Assembly: GCA_963675565.2 (NCBI GenBank)
Contig: CAXXYD010000004.1
Location: 1,736,001 to 1,800,000 of the forward strand
From: JARRKU01 sp963675565
Lineage (GTDB): Bacteria; Desulfobacterota; Desulfobacteria; Desulfobacterales; Desulfosarcinaceae
DNA length: 64,000 nt
Reading direction: 5' to 3'
The number at the start of each line of letters is the position of its first letter. The first letter of the stretch is position 1. Below are positions 8,864 through 17,528 of this stretch, piece after piece. Position numbers and translations under genes: made by a program. Under the pieces are notes generated by a model that saw only the letters and a list, made by a program, of their open reading frames with translations, made no database searches and had not been told where the DNA came from.

Positions 8864-9091
8864 CTATCGGAAGCGATCAAACGCTTTCATTTGCATCAGG
8901 TTGCGCATAGCCATCATGCTCTGACGCCCGCTTTGCCCCCAGTGGTTCAGCTCGATTGCCGGCGGCCGGAGCGGTGCCGTGGCAGCGGCCAGGGCGGCGG
9001 CATAAGCTTCCTGTTCTTGTTGCATGTAGGCACTGACTGCGGCGAGGGCAGCGGCCATTTTCTTTTCCATATTTCCCATCGGTTCACCCAT
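8864..9091 (-). CDS. Small conserved subunit-like protein of the carboxyltransferase complex
   Basis: This 75-residue, alanine-rich, soluble peptide sits between the two carboxyltransferase genes in the same orientation. It has a helical N-terminal half, a proline break (LRPPAIELNHWG), and an ending GRQSMMAMRNLMQMK with alternating Met and basic residues. The tail is reminiscent of short accessory peptides found with biotin-dependent decarboxylases, but it has no membrane segment, so it is not a normal OadG. A structural role in docking subunits is only inferred. The start is uncertain (9091, or ATG at 9079). Confidence 0.6.
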   Translation of the reverse strand: MGEPMGNMEKKMAAALAAVSAYMQQEQEAYAAALAAATAPLRPPAIELNHWGQSGRQSMMAMRNLMQMKAFDRFR

Positions 9092-9118
9092 TTTGGTTTG
9101 AGTTAACGGTATATGATC

Positions 9119-10672
9119 CTACATCGGGATATTGCCGTGTTTCTTGGGCGGACGCAATTCCCGCTTGGTGCACATGATCTCCAGGGCTTCGATCAGCCGG
9201 GATCTTGTCTCGCTGGGTTGAATGACGGCATCGATATAGCCGCGGGCGGCGGCACAATATGGGTTGGAGAAAAGGTCTTCGTATTCCTTGATCTTTTCCA
9301 CCCGCTTGGCCTTGGGGTTGGTCGCCCCCTTGATCTCCTTGCGGTGGATAATGTTGGCTGCACCCTGGGCCCCCATCACCGCAATTTCAGCCGTGGGCCA
9401 GGCAAAGGCCATATCCGCGCCGAGGTCCTTAGAACACATAGCCAGATACGAGCCGCCATAGTCTTTGCGGGTGACCAGCAACATTTTGGGCACGGTGGCT
9501 TCCGAGTAACACCACAGCAGTTTGGCCCCGTGGCGGATAATGCCGCCCCACTCCTGGTTGCTGCCGGGCAGGTAGCCGGGCACATCGGCGATGGTCAGCA
9601 GGGGAATGTTGAAAGCATCGCAGAAACGGATAAAGCGGGTGGCCTTGTCGGAGGCGTCCACGTCCAGGCAGCCGGCCATCGCCATGGGCTGATTGGCGAT
9701 GATCCCCACCGTCCGGCCGTTGAGTCGGGCAAAACAGACGATGATATTTTTAGCAAAATATTGATGGGGCTCGAAAATATCACCATTATCCACAACGGAT
9801 TGAATGACCGCCTTCATGTCATAGGACTGGTTGGGATTGTCCGGAATAATGCTGTCCAGTGCCGCATCGGCTCTTTTGGGATCGTCCCCGGTGTCGACCT
9901 TGGGCGGATCCTCCATATTGTTGGCCGGCAGGTAAGAGAGCAGAATTTTGATCTGGTTGATGGCGTCCTTGTCGTTTTCACAGGCAAAGTGCGCCACACC
10001 GCTTTTCTCGTTGTGGGCCATTGCTCCGCCCAGCGCCTCGAAGGTGATCTCCTCGCCGGTAACGGACTTGATCACCTCCGGTCCGGTGATAAACATATAG
10101 CTGCTGTTCTTGACCATGAAAATGTAATCGGTCATGGCCGGGCTGTAGACAGCACCCCCGGCGGTGGGCCCCATGATGGCCGAAATCTGGGGAATGACGC
10201 CCGAAGCAATGGAGTTGCGGTAGAAAATCTGACCGAATCCGGAAAGGGCGTCCACCCCCTCCTGAATGCGGGCACCGCCGGAATCGTTCAGTCCGACAAA
10301 GGGCACACCGGCCTTAAGGGCCAGATCCATGACCTTGCAAATCTTTTTGGCATGCATCTCACCCAGGCTGCCGGCCCGCGAAGTGAAATCCTGGGAAAAG
10401 GCAAAAACGGGACGCCCGTCCACAAGTCCGTGACCGGTAATCACGCCGTCTGAGGGAATCTCAACCGATTCCATGCCGAAATTAACGCAGCGGTGGGTCA
10501 CAAACATATCGAGTTCACGAAAGGTGCCTTTGTCAAACAGAACGTTTAAGCGTTCCCGGGCAGTCAGCCGGCCTTTTTCCTTATGTTTGGCAACCAGCTT
10601 GTCGCCGCCCATCTCAAGGATTTTGGCTTCACGTTGCCTGAGATCTTGGATTTTGTCTTCAACGTTACCCAT
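9119..10672 (-). CDS. Propionyl-CoA/methylmalonyl-CoA carboxyltransferase, 12S type
   Basis: A 517-residue carboxyltransferase subunit of the PccB/MmdA/transcarboxylase-12S family that moves CO2 between biotin and propionyl-CoA. Typical motifs are GGDKLVAKHKEKGRLTARER near the N-terminus, GLNDSGGARIQEGV, and GYLPGSNQEWGGIIRHGAK. The ATG at 10672 is preceded by AAAGGAATTAATA; a TTG eight codons earlier is in frame but less likely. The gene order (12S, small peptide, biotin-bearing 5S) fits a transcarboxylase complex. Confidence 0.9.
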   Translation of the reverse strand: MGNVEDKIQDLRQREAKILEMGGDKLVAKHKEKGRLTARERLNVLFDKGTFRELDMFVTHRCVNFGMESVEIPSDGVITGHGLVDGRPVFAFSQDFTSRAGSLGEMHAKKICKVMDLALKAGVPFVGLNDSGGARIQEGVDALSGFGQIFYRNSIASGVIPQISAIMGPTAGGAVYSPAMTDYIFMVKNSSYMFITGPEVIKSVTGEEITFEALGGAMAHNEKSGVAHFACENDKDAINQIKILLSYLPANNMEDPPKVDTGDDPKRADAALDSIIPDNPNQSYDMKAVIQSVVDNGDIFEPHQYFAKNIIVCFARLNGRTVGIIANQPMAMAGCLDVDASDKATRFIRFCDAFNIPLLTIADVPGYLPGSNQEWGGIIRHGAKLLWCYSEATVPKMLLVTRKDYGGSYLAMCSKDLGADMAFAWPTAEIAVMGAQGAANIIHRKEIKGATNPKAKRVEKIKEYEDLFSNPYCAAARGYIDAVIQPSETRSRLIEALEIMCTKRELRPPKKHGNIPM

Positions 10673-10792
10673 TATTAATTCCTTTCCCCTCTCCAAATTT
10701 GAATTATTCTAACCCATATCCAATTCAATGCTCACGCTGCGGCAAATCCGCACTGGATCGGGACCATGCGCGCTGCTTAAGGTTAAAAAGAT

Positions 10793-11812
10793 TTATTCTT
10801 TATGTTCTGCATCTTCGTTGTCAAGCAAAAAAAGGAGCTGTTTGGCCGCGGTTGTGGGGACCATTTCGCCCCGTCTGACCCCGCCCACGATTGCCCCCAG
10901 ATTCGCCCGGACGCCCGGATGACGGTGAAACCGATCGGTCAGACCTTCCTGGATCAGGGACCACATCCATTGCAACGCCTGGTCCCTGCGCTTTTCGGCC
11001 AATTCACCCGTGCGCGTCAGTTTGCCGCGGTGTTCTTCAATGGTCTGCCAAATGGTCGATAGCCCGGTGCCTTCCACCGCACTGCAGGTGAGCACCGGCG
11101 GAGTCCAGGTGGCGGTTGTCGGCTGCATGAAATGCATGGCCAGCTCCAGCTCCCGCCGCGTCTTTTCCGCACGCTTGGCATTATCGCCGTCGGCCTTGTT
11201 GACCGCCAGCGCATCCGCCAGTTCCAGGATCCCCTTTTTGATGCCCTGCAGCTCATCTCCGGCGCCGGTCAGCATCAGAATGAAAAAGAAATCCACCATG
11301 CCGGCCACCGCCGCCTCATTCTGCCCCACGCCGACGGTTTCAACGATGATCACATCGAATCCCGCCGCCTCGCACAGCAGGAGCGACTCCCGGGTCATGC
11401 GGGACACCCCGCCCAATGTGCCTCCCGAAGGAGAGGGGCGGATAAACGCGTTGTCGGCCACCGCCAGGCGCTCCATGCGGGTTTTGTCCGCCAGAATGCT
11501 GCCCCCGGAGCGGGAACTGGACGGATCGATGGCCAGCACCGCAACCCGCAACCCTTTTTCGATGAGCATCATGCCGAAACTCTCGATGAACGTGCTCTTG
11601 CCCACCCCGGGCACACCGGTAATACCCAACCGGATCGCTTTACCGGTTTTTTCCAGGACGACATCGATGAGCTGGTGCGCCAGCTCACGGTGGGCCGCAT
11701 GGGTGCTCTCCACCAGCGTGATCGCTTTGGCCAGGATTCGACGGTCACCGGACAGGATGCCGTCCTGGTAATAGTGTAAAGGCTGCAATGCCATTGTGGA
11801 GTTCCAAACCAT
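10793..11812 (-). CDS. meaB: Methylmalonyl-CoA mutase-associated GTPase MeaB (ArgK family)
   Basis: MeaB protects and reloads the B12-dependent mutase. The protein is 339 residues with the P-loop GITGVPGVGKST, the switch-like VETVGVGQNE and the nucleotide-specificity motif NKADGDN. It begins 9 bp after the mutase stop, so the two are co-transcribed. An ATG six codons further in (11794) is an alternative start. Confidence 0.92.
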   Translation of the reverse strand: MVWNSTMALQPLHYYQDGILSGDRRILAKAITLVESTHAAHRELAHQLIDVVLEKTGKAIRLGITGVPGVGKSTFIESFGMMLIEKGLRVAVLAIDPSSSRSGGSILADKTRMERLAVADNAFIRPSPSGGTLGGVSRMTRESLLLCEAAGFDVIIVETVGVGQNEAAVAGMVDFFFILMLTGAGDELQGIKKGILELADALAVNKADGDNAKRAEKTRRELELAMHFMQPTTATWTPPVLTCSAVEGTGLSTIWQTIEEHRGKLTRTGELAEKRRDQALQWMWSLIQEGLTDRFHRHPGVRANLGAIVGGVRRGEMVPTTAAKQLLFLLDNEDAEHKE

Positions 11813-11821
11813 CAGTACATA

Positions 11822-13945
11822 TCAATTTTCCAGGGCGTTGAGCACCTGGTTGGCCGAGTGGATCAACGGCGTGCCCGGCCCGAATACGCATACCGCACCG
11901 GCTTTCTTTAAAAAGTCATAGTCGGCCGGCGGGATGACCCCGCCGACGATAATTTTGATATCGCCGGCACCCCGGGCGTTCAGCGCCTCCACCAGCTGAG
12001 GCACCAATGTCTTGTGGCCGGCCGCCAGGCTGGAAACGCCCACCAGGTGAACATCGTTCTCCACAGCCATTTTGGCCGCTTCGTCCGGCGTCTGGAACAT
12101 GGGGCTGATGTCCACATCGAAACCGAAATCGGCAAACGCCGTAGCCACCACTTTGACCCCGCGGTCATGGCCGTCCTGTCCCATTTTGGTCATCAGGATA
12201 CGGGGCCGGCGCCCCTGTTTCTCCATAAACTGATCGGTGCGTTTGCGCAGGGCCGCAATCACCGCCTGATCCTGGTACTCGGCGGCGTAAACTCCCGAAA
12301 TACATTGGGTCGTGGCCACGTAGCGGCCAAAGACTTTTTCCATGGCATCGGAAATTTCGCCAACCGAGGCACGCGCCCGAACGGCGTCCAGAGCAACCTC
12401 CAGCAGGTTGCCATTGGTTTCGGCCGCCTGGGTGACAGCGGCCAGAGCATTGCTCACGGCATCGGCATTTCGCCCGGCACGCAGGGCGTCCAACCGAGCC
12501 ACCTGTTCATCGCGAACTGTTTCCGGCACCTCCAGCAGCCCATCCAGGGGCCGGTCTTCAATCTGGTATTTGTTGACCCCCACGATCACATCCAGCCCTT
12601 GATCGATACGCGCCTGCCGCCGTGCGGCCGACTCCTCCACACGCATCTTGGGCATGCCGGTTTCAATGGCCTTGGCCATCCCGCCCAGGGCTTCGACCTC
12701 TTCGATAATCTTGCGGGCTTCGCGGATCACCGCTGCGGTGAGCGCCTCCACGTAGTATGAACCGCCCAAAGGATCCACCACATGGCACACCTGGGACTCT
12801 TCCTGGATCACCAGTTGGGTGTTGCGGGCGATGCGGGCCGAAAAGTCGGTGGGCAGCCCCACGGCCTCATCGAAAGAGTTGGTGTGCAGCGACTGGGTGC
12901 CCCCGAGGACAGCCGCCAGAGCTTCCAGAGTGGTCCGCATGATATTGTTGTAGGGATCCTGCTCGGTGAGACTCCAGCCCGATGTCTGCACATGGGTGCG
13001 CAACATACTGGATTTGGGATTCTGCGGATCGAACTGCTTCATCAGATCGGCCCACAGAAAGCGGGCCGCACGCAACATGGCGATTTCCATAAAAAAGTTC
13101 ATCCCGACACCGAAAAAGAAGGAGAGCCGCGGTGCGAATTCATCGATTTTCAGCCCGGCGTTCAGGGCCGCACGCACATACTCCAGGCCGTCGGCAAGCG
13201 TAAAGGCGCATTGCAGCACCGAATTGGCTCCGGCTTCCATCATATGGTAACCGCTGATGCTCACCGTATTGAACCGCGGCATGTTCTGGGAACAGAACGC
13301 GATAATATCCGACACGATACGCATGGACGGCCCCGGCGGATAGATATAGGTATTGCGGGTCAGGTACTCTTTGAGAATATCGTTTTGAATCGTTCCGGTC
13401 AGCCGGGCATGCTGGACGCCCTGTTCTTCAGCAGCGACGATATACATGGCCAGTATGGGGATAACGGCTCCGTTCATCGTCATGGAGACCGACATCTGGT
13501 CCAGGGGGATCTGGTCAAAAAGGATCTTCATATCTTCTATGGAATCAATGGCCACCCCGGCCTTTCCCACGTCGCCAACCACCCTCGGGTGATCCGAATC
13601 GTAGCCGCGGTGGGTGGCCAGATCAAAGGCCACCGAAAGTCCTTTCTGGCCGGCCGCCAGGTTGCGGCGGTAAAAGGCATTGGACTCCTTGGCGGTTGAA
13701 AATCCGGCATACTGTCGAATGGTCCACGGCCGGCCGGCATACATGGTGGCCATCGGACCGCGCACATAAGGCGAAAATCCGGGCATGGAGCCGACATGCT
13801 CCAAGCCTTCGAGGTCATCCGCTGTAAACAGCGGCTTTATGGCAATGCCTTCAGGGCAACTCCAGGTGAGTTCATCCAGGGTTTTGCCCCTGAGTTGTTT
13901 TGCAGCGAGTTCCTTCCATTCGTTTACACCGGGACGATCGGACAT
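11822..13945 (-). CDS. scpA: Methylmalonyl-CoA mutase, single-chain
   Basis: Interconverts (R)-methylmalonyl-CoA and succinyl-CoA using adenosylcobalamin. At 707 residues it contains the substrate TIM barrel and the C-terminal B12-binding domain, with DGHDRG (the cobalt-ligating histidine) near residue 600 and GVSSLAAGH after it. The ATG at 13945 has a perfect AAGGAG upstream, so the 13-residue longer version is not chosen. It is the centre of the propionate block with MeaB, the carboxyltransferases and SucCD. The gap to tetR (13946-14269) shows no gene. Confidence 0.94.
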   Translation of the reverse strand: MSDRPGVNEWKELAAKQLRGKTLDELTWSCPEGIAIKPLFTADDLEGLEHVGSMPGFSPYVRGPMATMYAGRPWTIRQYAGFSTAKESNAFYRRNLAAGQKGLSVAFDLATHRGYDSDHPRVVGDVGKAGVAIDSIEDMKILFDQIPLDQMSVSMTMNGAVIPILAMYIVAAEEQGVQHARLTGTIQNDILKEYLTRNTYIYPPGPSMRIVSDIIAFCSQNMPRFNTVSISGYHMMEAGANSVLQCAFTLADGLEYVRAALNAGLKIDEFAPRLSFFFGVGMNFFMEIAMLRAARFLWADLMKQFDPQNPKSSMLRTHVQTSGWSLTEQDPYNNIMRTTLEALAAVLGGTQSLHTNSFDEAVGLPTDFSARIARNTQLVIQEESQVCHVVDPLGGSYYVEALTAAVIREARKIIEEVEALGGMAKAIETGMPKMRVEESAARRQARIDQGLDVIVGVNKYQIEDRPLDGLLEVPETVRDEQVARLDALRAGRNADAVSNALAAVTQAAETNGNLLEVALDAVRARASVGEISDAMEKVFGRYVATTQCISGVYAAEYQDQAVIAALRKRTDQFMEKQGRRPRILMTKMGQDGHDRGVKVVATAFADFGFDVDISPMFQTPDEAAKMAVENDVHLVGVSSLAAGHKTLVPQLVEALNARGAGDIKIIVGGVIPPADYDFLKKAGAVCVFGPGTPLIHSANQVLNALEN

Positions 13946-14269
13946 GGCATTCTCCTTTAGCACAACAACCGAAAGATTCTTCATAGCCGCTGAACGCTGG
14001 TCGGCCGCCGCCTTTCGGCTTTGCTGAATAATGGTTAAATTAGGATTTTAAAACCGAATTCCACCTTTTCAAATAGCCAATACACCCATCGGATCGCTCA
14101 ATCGGCATGTTTAATCCTGTGGCAGAAGAACCGCCAACGGTCATTTCGGTCAACGCGGCGTGGCGCGAATCCGCCGGGACACTGGATCGCTATCTGCCCC
14201 AAAGGATGATCCGCAATCCGGAATGACGGTGCCGGTCCTTTTCCCAACCGGAATAAAAATGCCAAAATT

Positions 14270-14875
14270 CTATAAATCACGCGGGTCGCAGTCAGGATTG
14301 GTAATTCCCCGCCAGACCATTTCGAACAACACGCTGGTCTGATCGGCCAGGCTTTCCTGGCAACCGCGCTGGACCCACATGGTAAAAAACCGCTGCACCA
14401 GGCCAAGCATATAGTCGAGCAACACCCCTGCGCGCACATTGGGATTGAGAATGCCGGCCTGTTGCCCCTTTTTTAGGACTTCCAGGTAGAGATTGATCAT
14501 TTTTCGCTGCTGAAAGGTTTTATCCGCCATCCAGGTGGCCATGGGAAGGGTCATAAACAGAATACGCCCCAGGCCCGGATTACGCTCATAATAATCCAGT
14601 TGCAGCCACAGCACCTTGCGCAGCTTCTCCTTAAGATTCTCAATTCCCTGCAAATGATCAGTGATTCGATCCGTCAGTTTGCCCAGCCAGATATCCACGA
14701 AGGCAAAAACCAGCCGTTCCTTGCTGCCGCAATGCTTATAGATGGTGCTGAAGCTGACGCCGGCGCGCTTGGCCACGTCGCGAATATTGGCTTTATGAAA
14801 ATCGGAGTTGGAAAAAATATCCAGGACGGCTTGTTCAAGGCGGGTGTAAACTTCGGGTCGCAAAGACGTAAACAT
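14270..14875 (-). CDS. TetR/AcrR-family transcriptional regulator
   Basis: A 201-residue one-component regulator. The N-terminal helix-turn-helix is clear (ANIRDVAKRAGVSFSTIYKHCGSK cut across residues 33-56), followed by an all-helical ligand domain with no recognisable specificity. It lies upstream of the mutase operon in the same direction, so control of propionyl/acyl-CoA metabolism is likely but only by position. The AT-rich 14880-14920 upstream contains ATATACTGTATTAT, a near-palindrome that might be its own operator. Confidence 0.85.
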   Translation of the reverse strand: MFTSLRPEVYTRLEQAVLDIFSNSDFHKANIRDVAKRAGVSFSTIYKHCGSKERLVFAFVDIWLGKLTDRITDHLQGIENLKEKLRKVLWLQLDYYERNPGLGRILFMTLPMATWMADKTFQQRKMINLYLEVLKKGQQAGILNPNVRAGVLLDYMLGLVQRFFTMWVQRGCQESLADQTSVLFEMVWRGITNPDCDPRDL

Positions 14876-15141
14876 TGTTATTACCTAGTTAATATACTGT
14901 ATTATTTTATTTAATTCGCCGTCCGCGGCACTCGGATCACTTTCCGCAACATAGAAGAGGAAAAAGTGAGTCGCTGAAATATGGTTCTAGGAAATCCTAT
15001 TACCGACTTAATACGCCTACTACTTACTGTTTTTATTATTAATTATAATATAGTTATTTTTCATGAGACAGTATTGAGTAACAATGTTTCTATATTAAGC
15101 CATTTCTATATATTTCCATCCAAAGTGTCAAGTATAAATTG

Positions 15142-15177
15142 AATGGCGCCCAGTGGGTTTGCGCAAAGAGCGCCATT
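15142..15177. terminator. Stem-loop downstream of the epimerase gene
   Basis: Perfect 8-bp arms AATGGCGC (15142-15149) and GCGCCATT (15170-15177) lie about 90 bp past the epimerase stop. The T-run follows on the plus strand only, so termination of the minus-strand epimerase transcript is plausible rather than clear. The remaining 14876-15265 is AT-rich and shows no gene. Confidence 0.4.
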
Positions 15178-15265
15178 TTTTGTATTGGGTTTTTGGTTTG
15201 GGGTGGGTACGCCTGGCGTTGCTCAGGCGCTCAGCTCAAGAAACGGCCGATCGCTTTGGCCCGCC

Positions 15266-15670
15266 TTAATCCCGTTGACACAATTCAACCAGGACTCCCT
15301 GGGTTGCTTTGGGATGCAAAAATGCGATCTTGGCCCCCCCGGCGCCGATCCGGGGCGTCTGATCGATGAGGCGGATGCCCTTGGCTTTCAGTTCTTCCAG
15401 GGCTTTCTCGATGTTTTCCACGCGGAAGGCGACGTGCTGGATGCCCTGACCGCGTTTTTCGATGTATTTGGCCACCGGGCCGTCGGGGGACGTGGACTCC
15501 AGTAATTCCACCTCGCTGTCTCCCACCGGGAAAAACGCCGTGGTCACCTTCTGCTCGGCCACCGTCTCGCTGCCTTCGAAAGCCAGGCCCAAAACGTCAC
15601 TCCAGAATTCTTTTCCATCATCAATGCTGTTGACGGCAATGCCCAGGTGGTCAATCTTCAGTATCTTCAT
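15266..15670 (-). CDS. mce: Methylmalonyl-CoA epimerase
   Basis: Interconverts (S)- and (R)-methylmalonyl-CoA, linking the carboxyltransferase product to the mutase. The 134-residue glyoxalase-fold protein begins MKILKIDHLGIAV (metal histidine at residue 8), holds GQGIQHVAFRV with a second histidine, and ends GVLVELCQ with the metal glutamate. Length and order of motifs are typical. It completes the methylmalonyl-CoA route within this window. Confidence 0.93.
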   Translation of the reverse strand: MKILKIDHLGIAVNSIDDGKEFWSDVLGLAFEGSETVAEQKVTTAFFPVGDSEVELLESTSPDGPVAKYIEKRGQGIQHVAFRVENIEKALEELKAKGIRLIDQTPRIGAGGAKIAFLHPKATQGVLVELCQRD

Positions 15671-15775
15671 CTTTCCCCCCTCGTCTTTTCGTCCAGACAG
15701 TTCATCAAATATGCCCTCGCGGCTGAAGGCCGCACCCTATACGCCGGAAGTTCGGTATTACCACATCGCAGGAGG

Positions 15776-15957
15776 CGGTTTCTGTTGGTGGCACAACTGG
15801 ACCATACGCAATCCCGTTTAAGTGCCACTAAAGTCCACTCCGCGCATCCCGGAAACTCGCTGCACTCAAACAGTCCGGGATGCTGATCCTCCGTTGTACT
15901 TAAGTGGCACTAAAACGGGTTGCTCACCTGGTCCAATTGTGCCACCAACAGAAACCG
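15776..15957. repeat. Nested palindromic repeat element, copy 2
   Basis: The 182-bp element has 29-bp outer arms with one mismatch (15776-15804 and 15929-15957, starting CGGTTTCTGTTGGTGGC). Middle arms are at 15816-15834 and 15898-15916. A perfect inner hairpin is GCATCCCGGA (15844-15853) with TCCGGGATGC (15874-15883). The core closely matches copy 1 at 3972-4159 in the same orientation. It separates the aminotransferase stop from the epimerase start. Confidence 0.8.
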
Positions 15958-15975
15958 CCGGCGCCAATACCCGGT

Positions 15976-17157
15976 CTATCGATACCTATCCATCACCCGC
16001 TTGAAACCCGGCATCGAATTGATAATGGTGTCATCATCCACACAAAAAGCGATGCGGAAATACCCCGGGTAAAGAAATCCTTTGCCGGGAACGGTAAGAA
16101 TCAATTCCTTTTGAAGCTCCTGGACAAAGGCCACATCATCTTCAATGGGCGTTTTCGGAAACAGGTAAAAGGTTCCCGGCGGCTTGAGGAATTCATAGCC
16201 GGCGTCGGCAAGCCCCTGGCATAAAAGCTCACGCTTTCTATGGTAGGCCCCGATATCCACGCTGATACCCTGCAATTCCGCAATCACCCGCTGCATGAGC
16301 GCCGGCGCATTGATGAAGCCCAAAATACGCGTCGCCAACGCCATGCCGGCCATAATGTCCTTGCGGTACTGTGCCGCAGGGTTTACGGCCGCATACCCGA
16401 TGCGTTCTCCGGGAATGGAAAGATCCTTGGAATATGATGTTGCGATAATGCTCTGGGCATAGGCCTTGAAAATGCTCGGAACCTGATGGCCGTCGAACAC
16501 AATTTTGCGATAGGGCTCGTCCGATAAAAGGTAGATGGTGCGCCCGAGAGCCTTGGAGCGTGCTTCCAGGAGTTTGGCCAGGCCGTGCAAATTTTCCTCC
16601 GAATAAATCTGGCCGGAAGGATTGTTGGGCGAGTTAATGATCATCGCTTTGGTTTTTTCGTTAATGGCTGATCCAATGGCCTCCAGATCGAGCATGAAGT
16701 CGGGCCGACAGTCGACAATCGGAGTGGTGCCGCCGTGATTGTCCACATACGCCCCATAGTCGATAAACACGGGCTTGGTCAAAATCACTTCATCGCCGGG
16801 ATCGAGCAGCGTTTTCAGAATGACATTCAGTGCCCCGGCCGCCCCGCAGGTCATGACCACCTCTTTGGCGGAGACCGTCACTCCCTGCTCTTCACACAGA
16901 TAGGCGGCGATGGCATCACAGACTTGGGGATACCCCACCTGGGACATATAGCAATGGGCTCCGAGGCCGCAGCTGTCCACCGTGTCCCGAAGGGTGGTGC
17001 TGAACTGCTCCGGCGGCGGCAAATTGGGATTCCCGATACTGAAATCGAACACGTTCCTGGCGCCGTGTTTTTGTTTCAGTTTCATGCCCTCTTCGAACAT
17101 CTTGCGTACCCATGATGATCCATGCATCGCAGCACTTATTTTTTTGGCAACGGTCAT
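15976..17157 (-). CDS. PLP-dependent aminotransferase, class I/II (aspartate-aminotransferase-like)
   Basis: A fold-type I aminotransferase of 393 residues. It shows NSPNNPSGQIY, DEPYRKIVFDG, the PLP-lysine motif SYSKDLSIPGERIGY near residue 245, and a C-terminal RIAFCVDDD with the carboxylate-binding arginine. It is adjacent to an indolepyruvate-type oxidoreductase and an ADP-forming synthetase. That context suggests it makes 2-oxo acids from amino acids for oxidation to acyl-CoA. The exact amino acid cannot be read from the sequence. Confidence 0.85.
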   Translation of the reverse strand: MTVAKKISAAMHGSSWVRKMFEEGMKLKQKHGARNVFDFSIGNPNLPPPEQFSTTLRDTVDSCGLGAHCYMSQVGYPQVCDAIAAYLCEEQGVTVSAKEVVMTCGAAGALNVILKTLLDPGDEVILTKPVFIDYGAYVDNHGGTTPIVDCRPDFMLDLEAIGSAINEKTKAMIINSPNNPSGQIYSEENLHGLAKLLEARSKALGRTIYLLSDEPYRKIVFDGHQVPSIFKAYAQSIIATSYSKDLSIPGERIGYAAVNPAAQYRKDIMAGMALATRILGFINAPALMQRVIAELQGISVDIGAYHRKRELLCQGLADAGYEFLKPPGTFYLFPKTPIEDDVAFVQELQKELILTVPGKGFLYPGYFRIAFCVDDDTIINSMPGFKRVMDRYR

Positions 17158-17400
17158 GATTGCGGTCTCCTTAAATGGGTATTTTTAAACCGGCAAAGCT
17201 GGACATTCCGAAAATTTCGCAAGCTTACTGGCCTGTGAATCAGCTAAGACTTGCACCACATCACTGCTTAAAATTGATGAATTCGCTCTTTTTGCGAATC
17301 CCTCAAGATTGTGGTTATACATTTTTATCGGGGTGGAAGTGCAAGTTTTTTTTCAAAGGGAGGACAGAAATCTGGTTCGTTCCTGATGAAAAAGAATAGA

Positions 17401-17418
17401 TTTGTATGTAACTACAAA
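17401..17418. promoter_or_regulatory. Palindrome in the gap upstream of the aminotransferase gene
   Basis: TTTGTA-TGTAAC-TACAAA is an 18-bp dyad in the 371-bp gap 17158-17528, about 245 bp before the aminotransferase start. It looks like a regulator-binding site. Nothing else with coding character was seen in this gap. Confidence 0.3.
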
Positions 17419-17528
17419 GCCATACGCAATTTCTGGTTTGGCGGCGGCCTGCGGGACAGACCATCTTGCGGGCGGGGATGGAGCTCGTCCGACGATGCCA
17501 TTGCCAACGGCGGTTTACACCCGAATAC

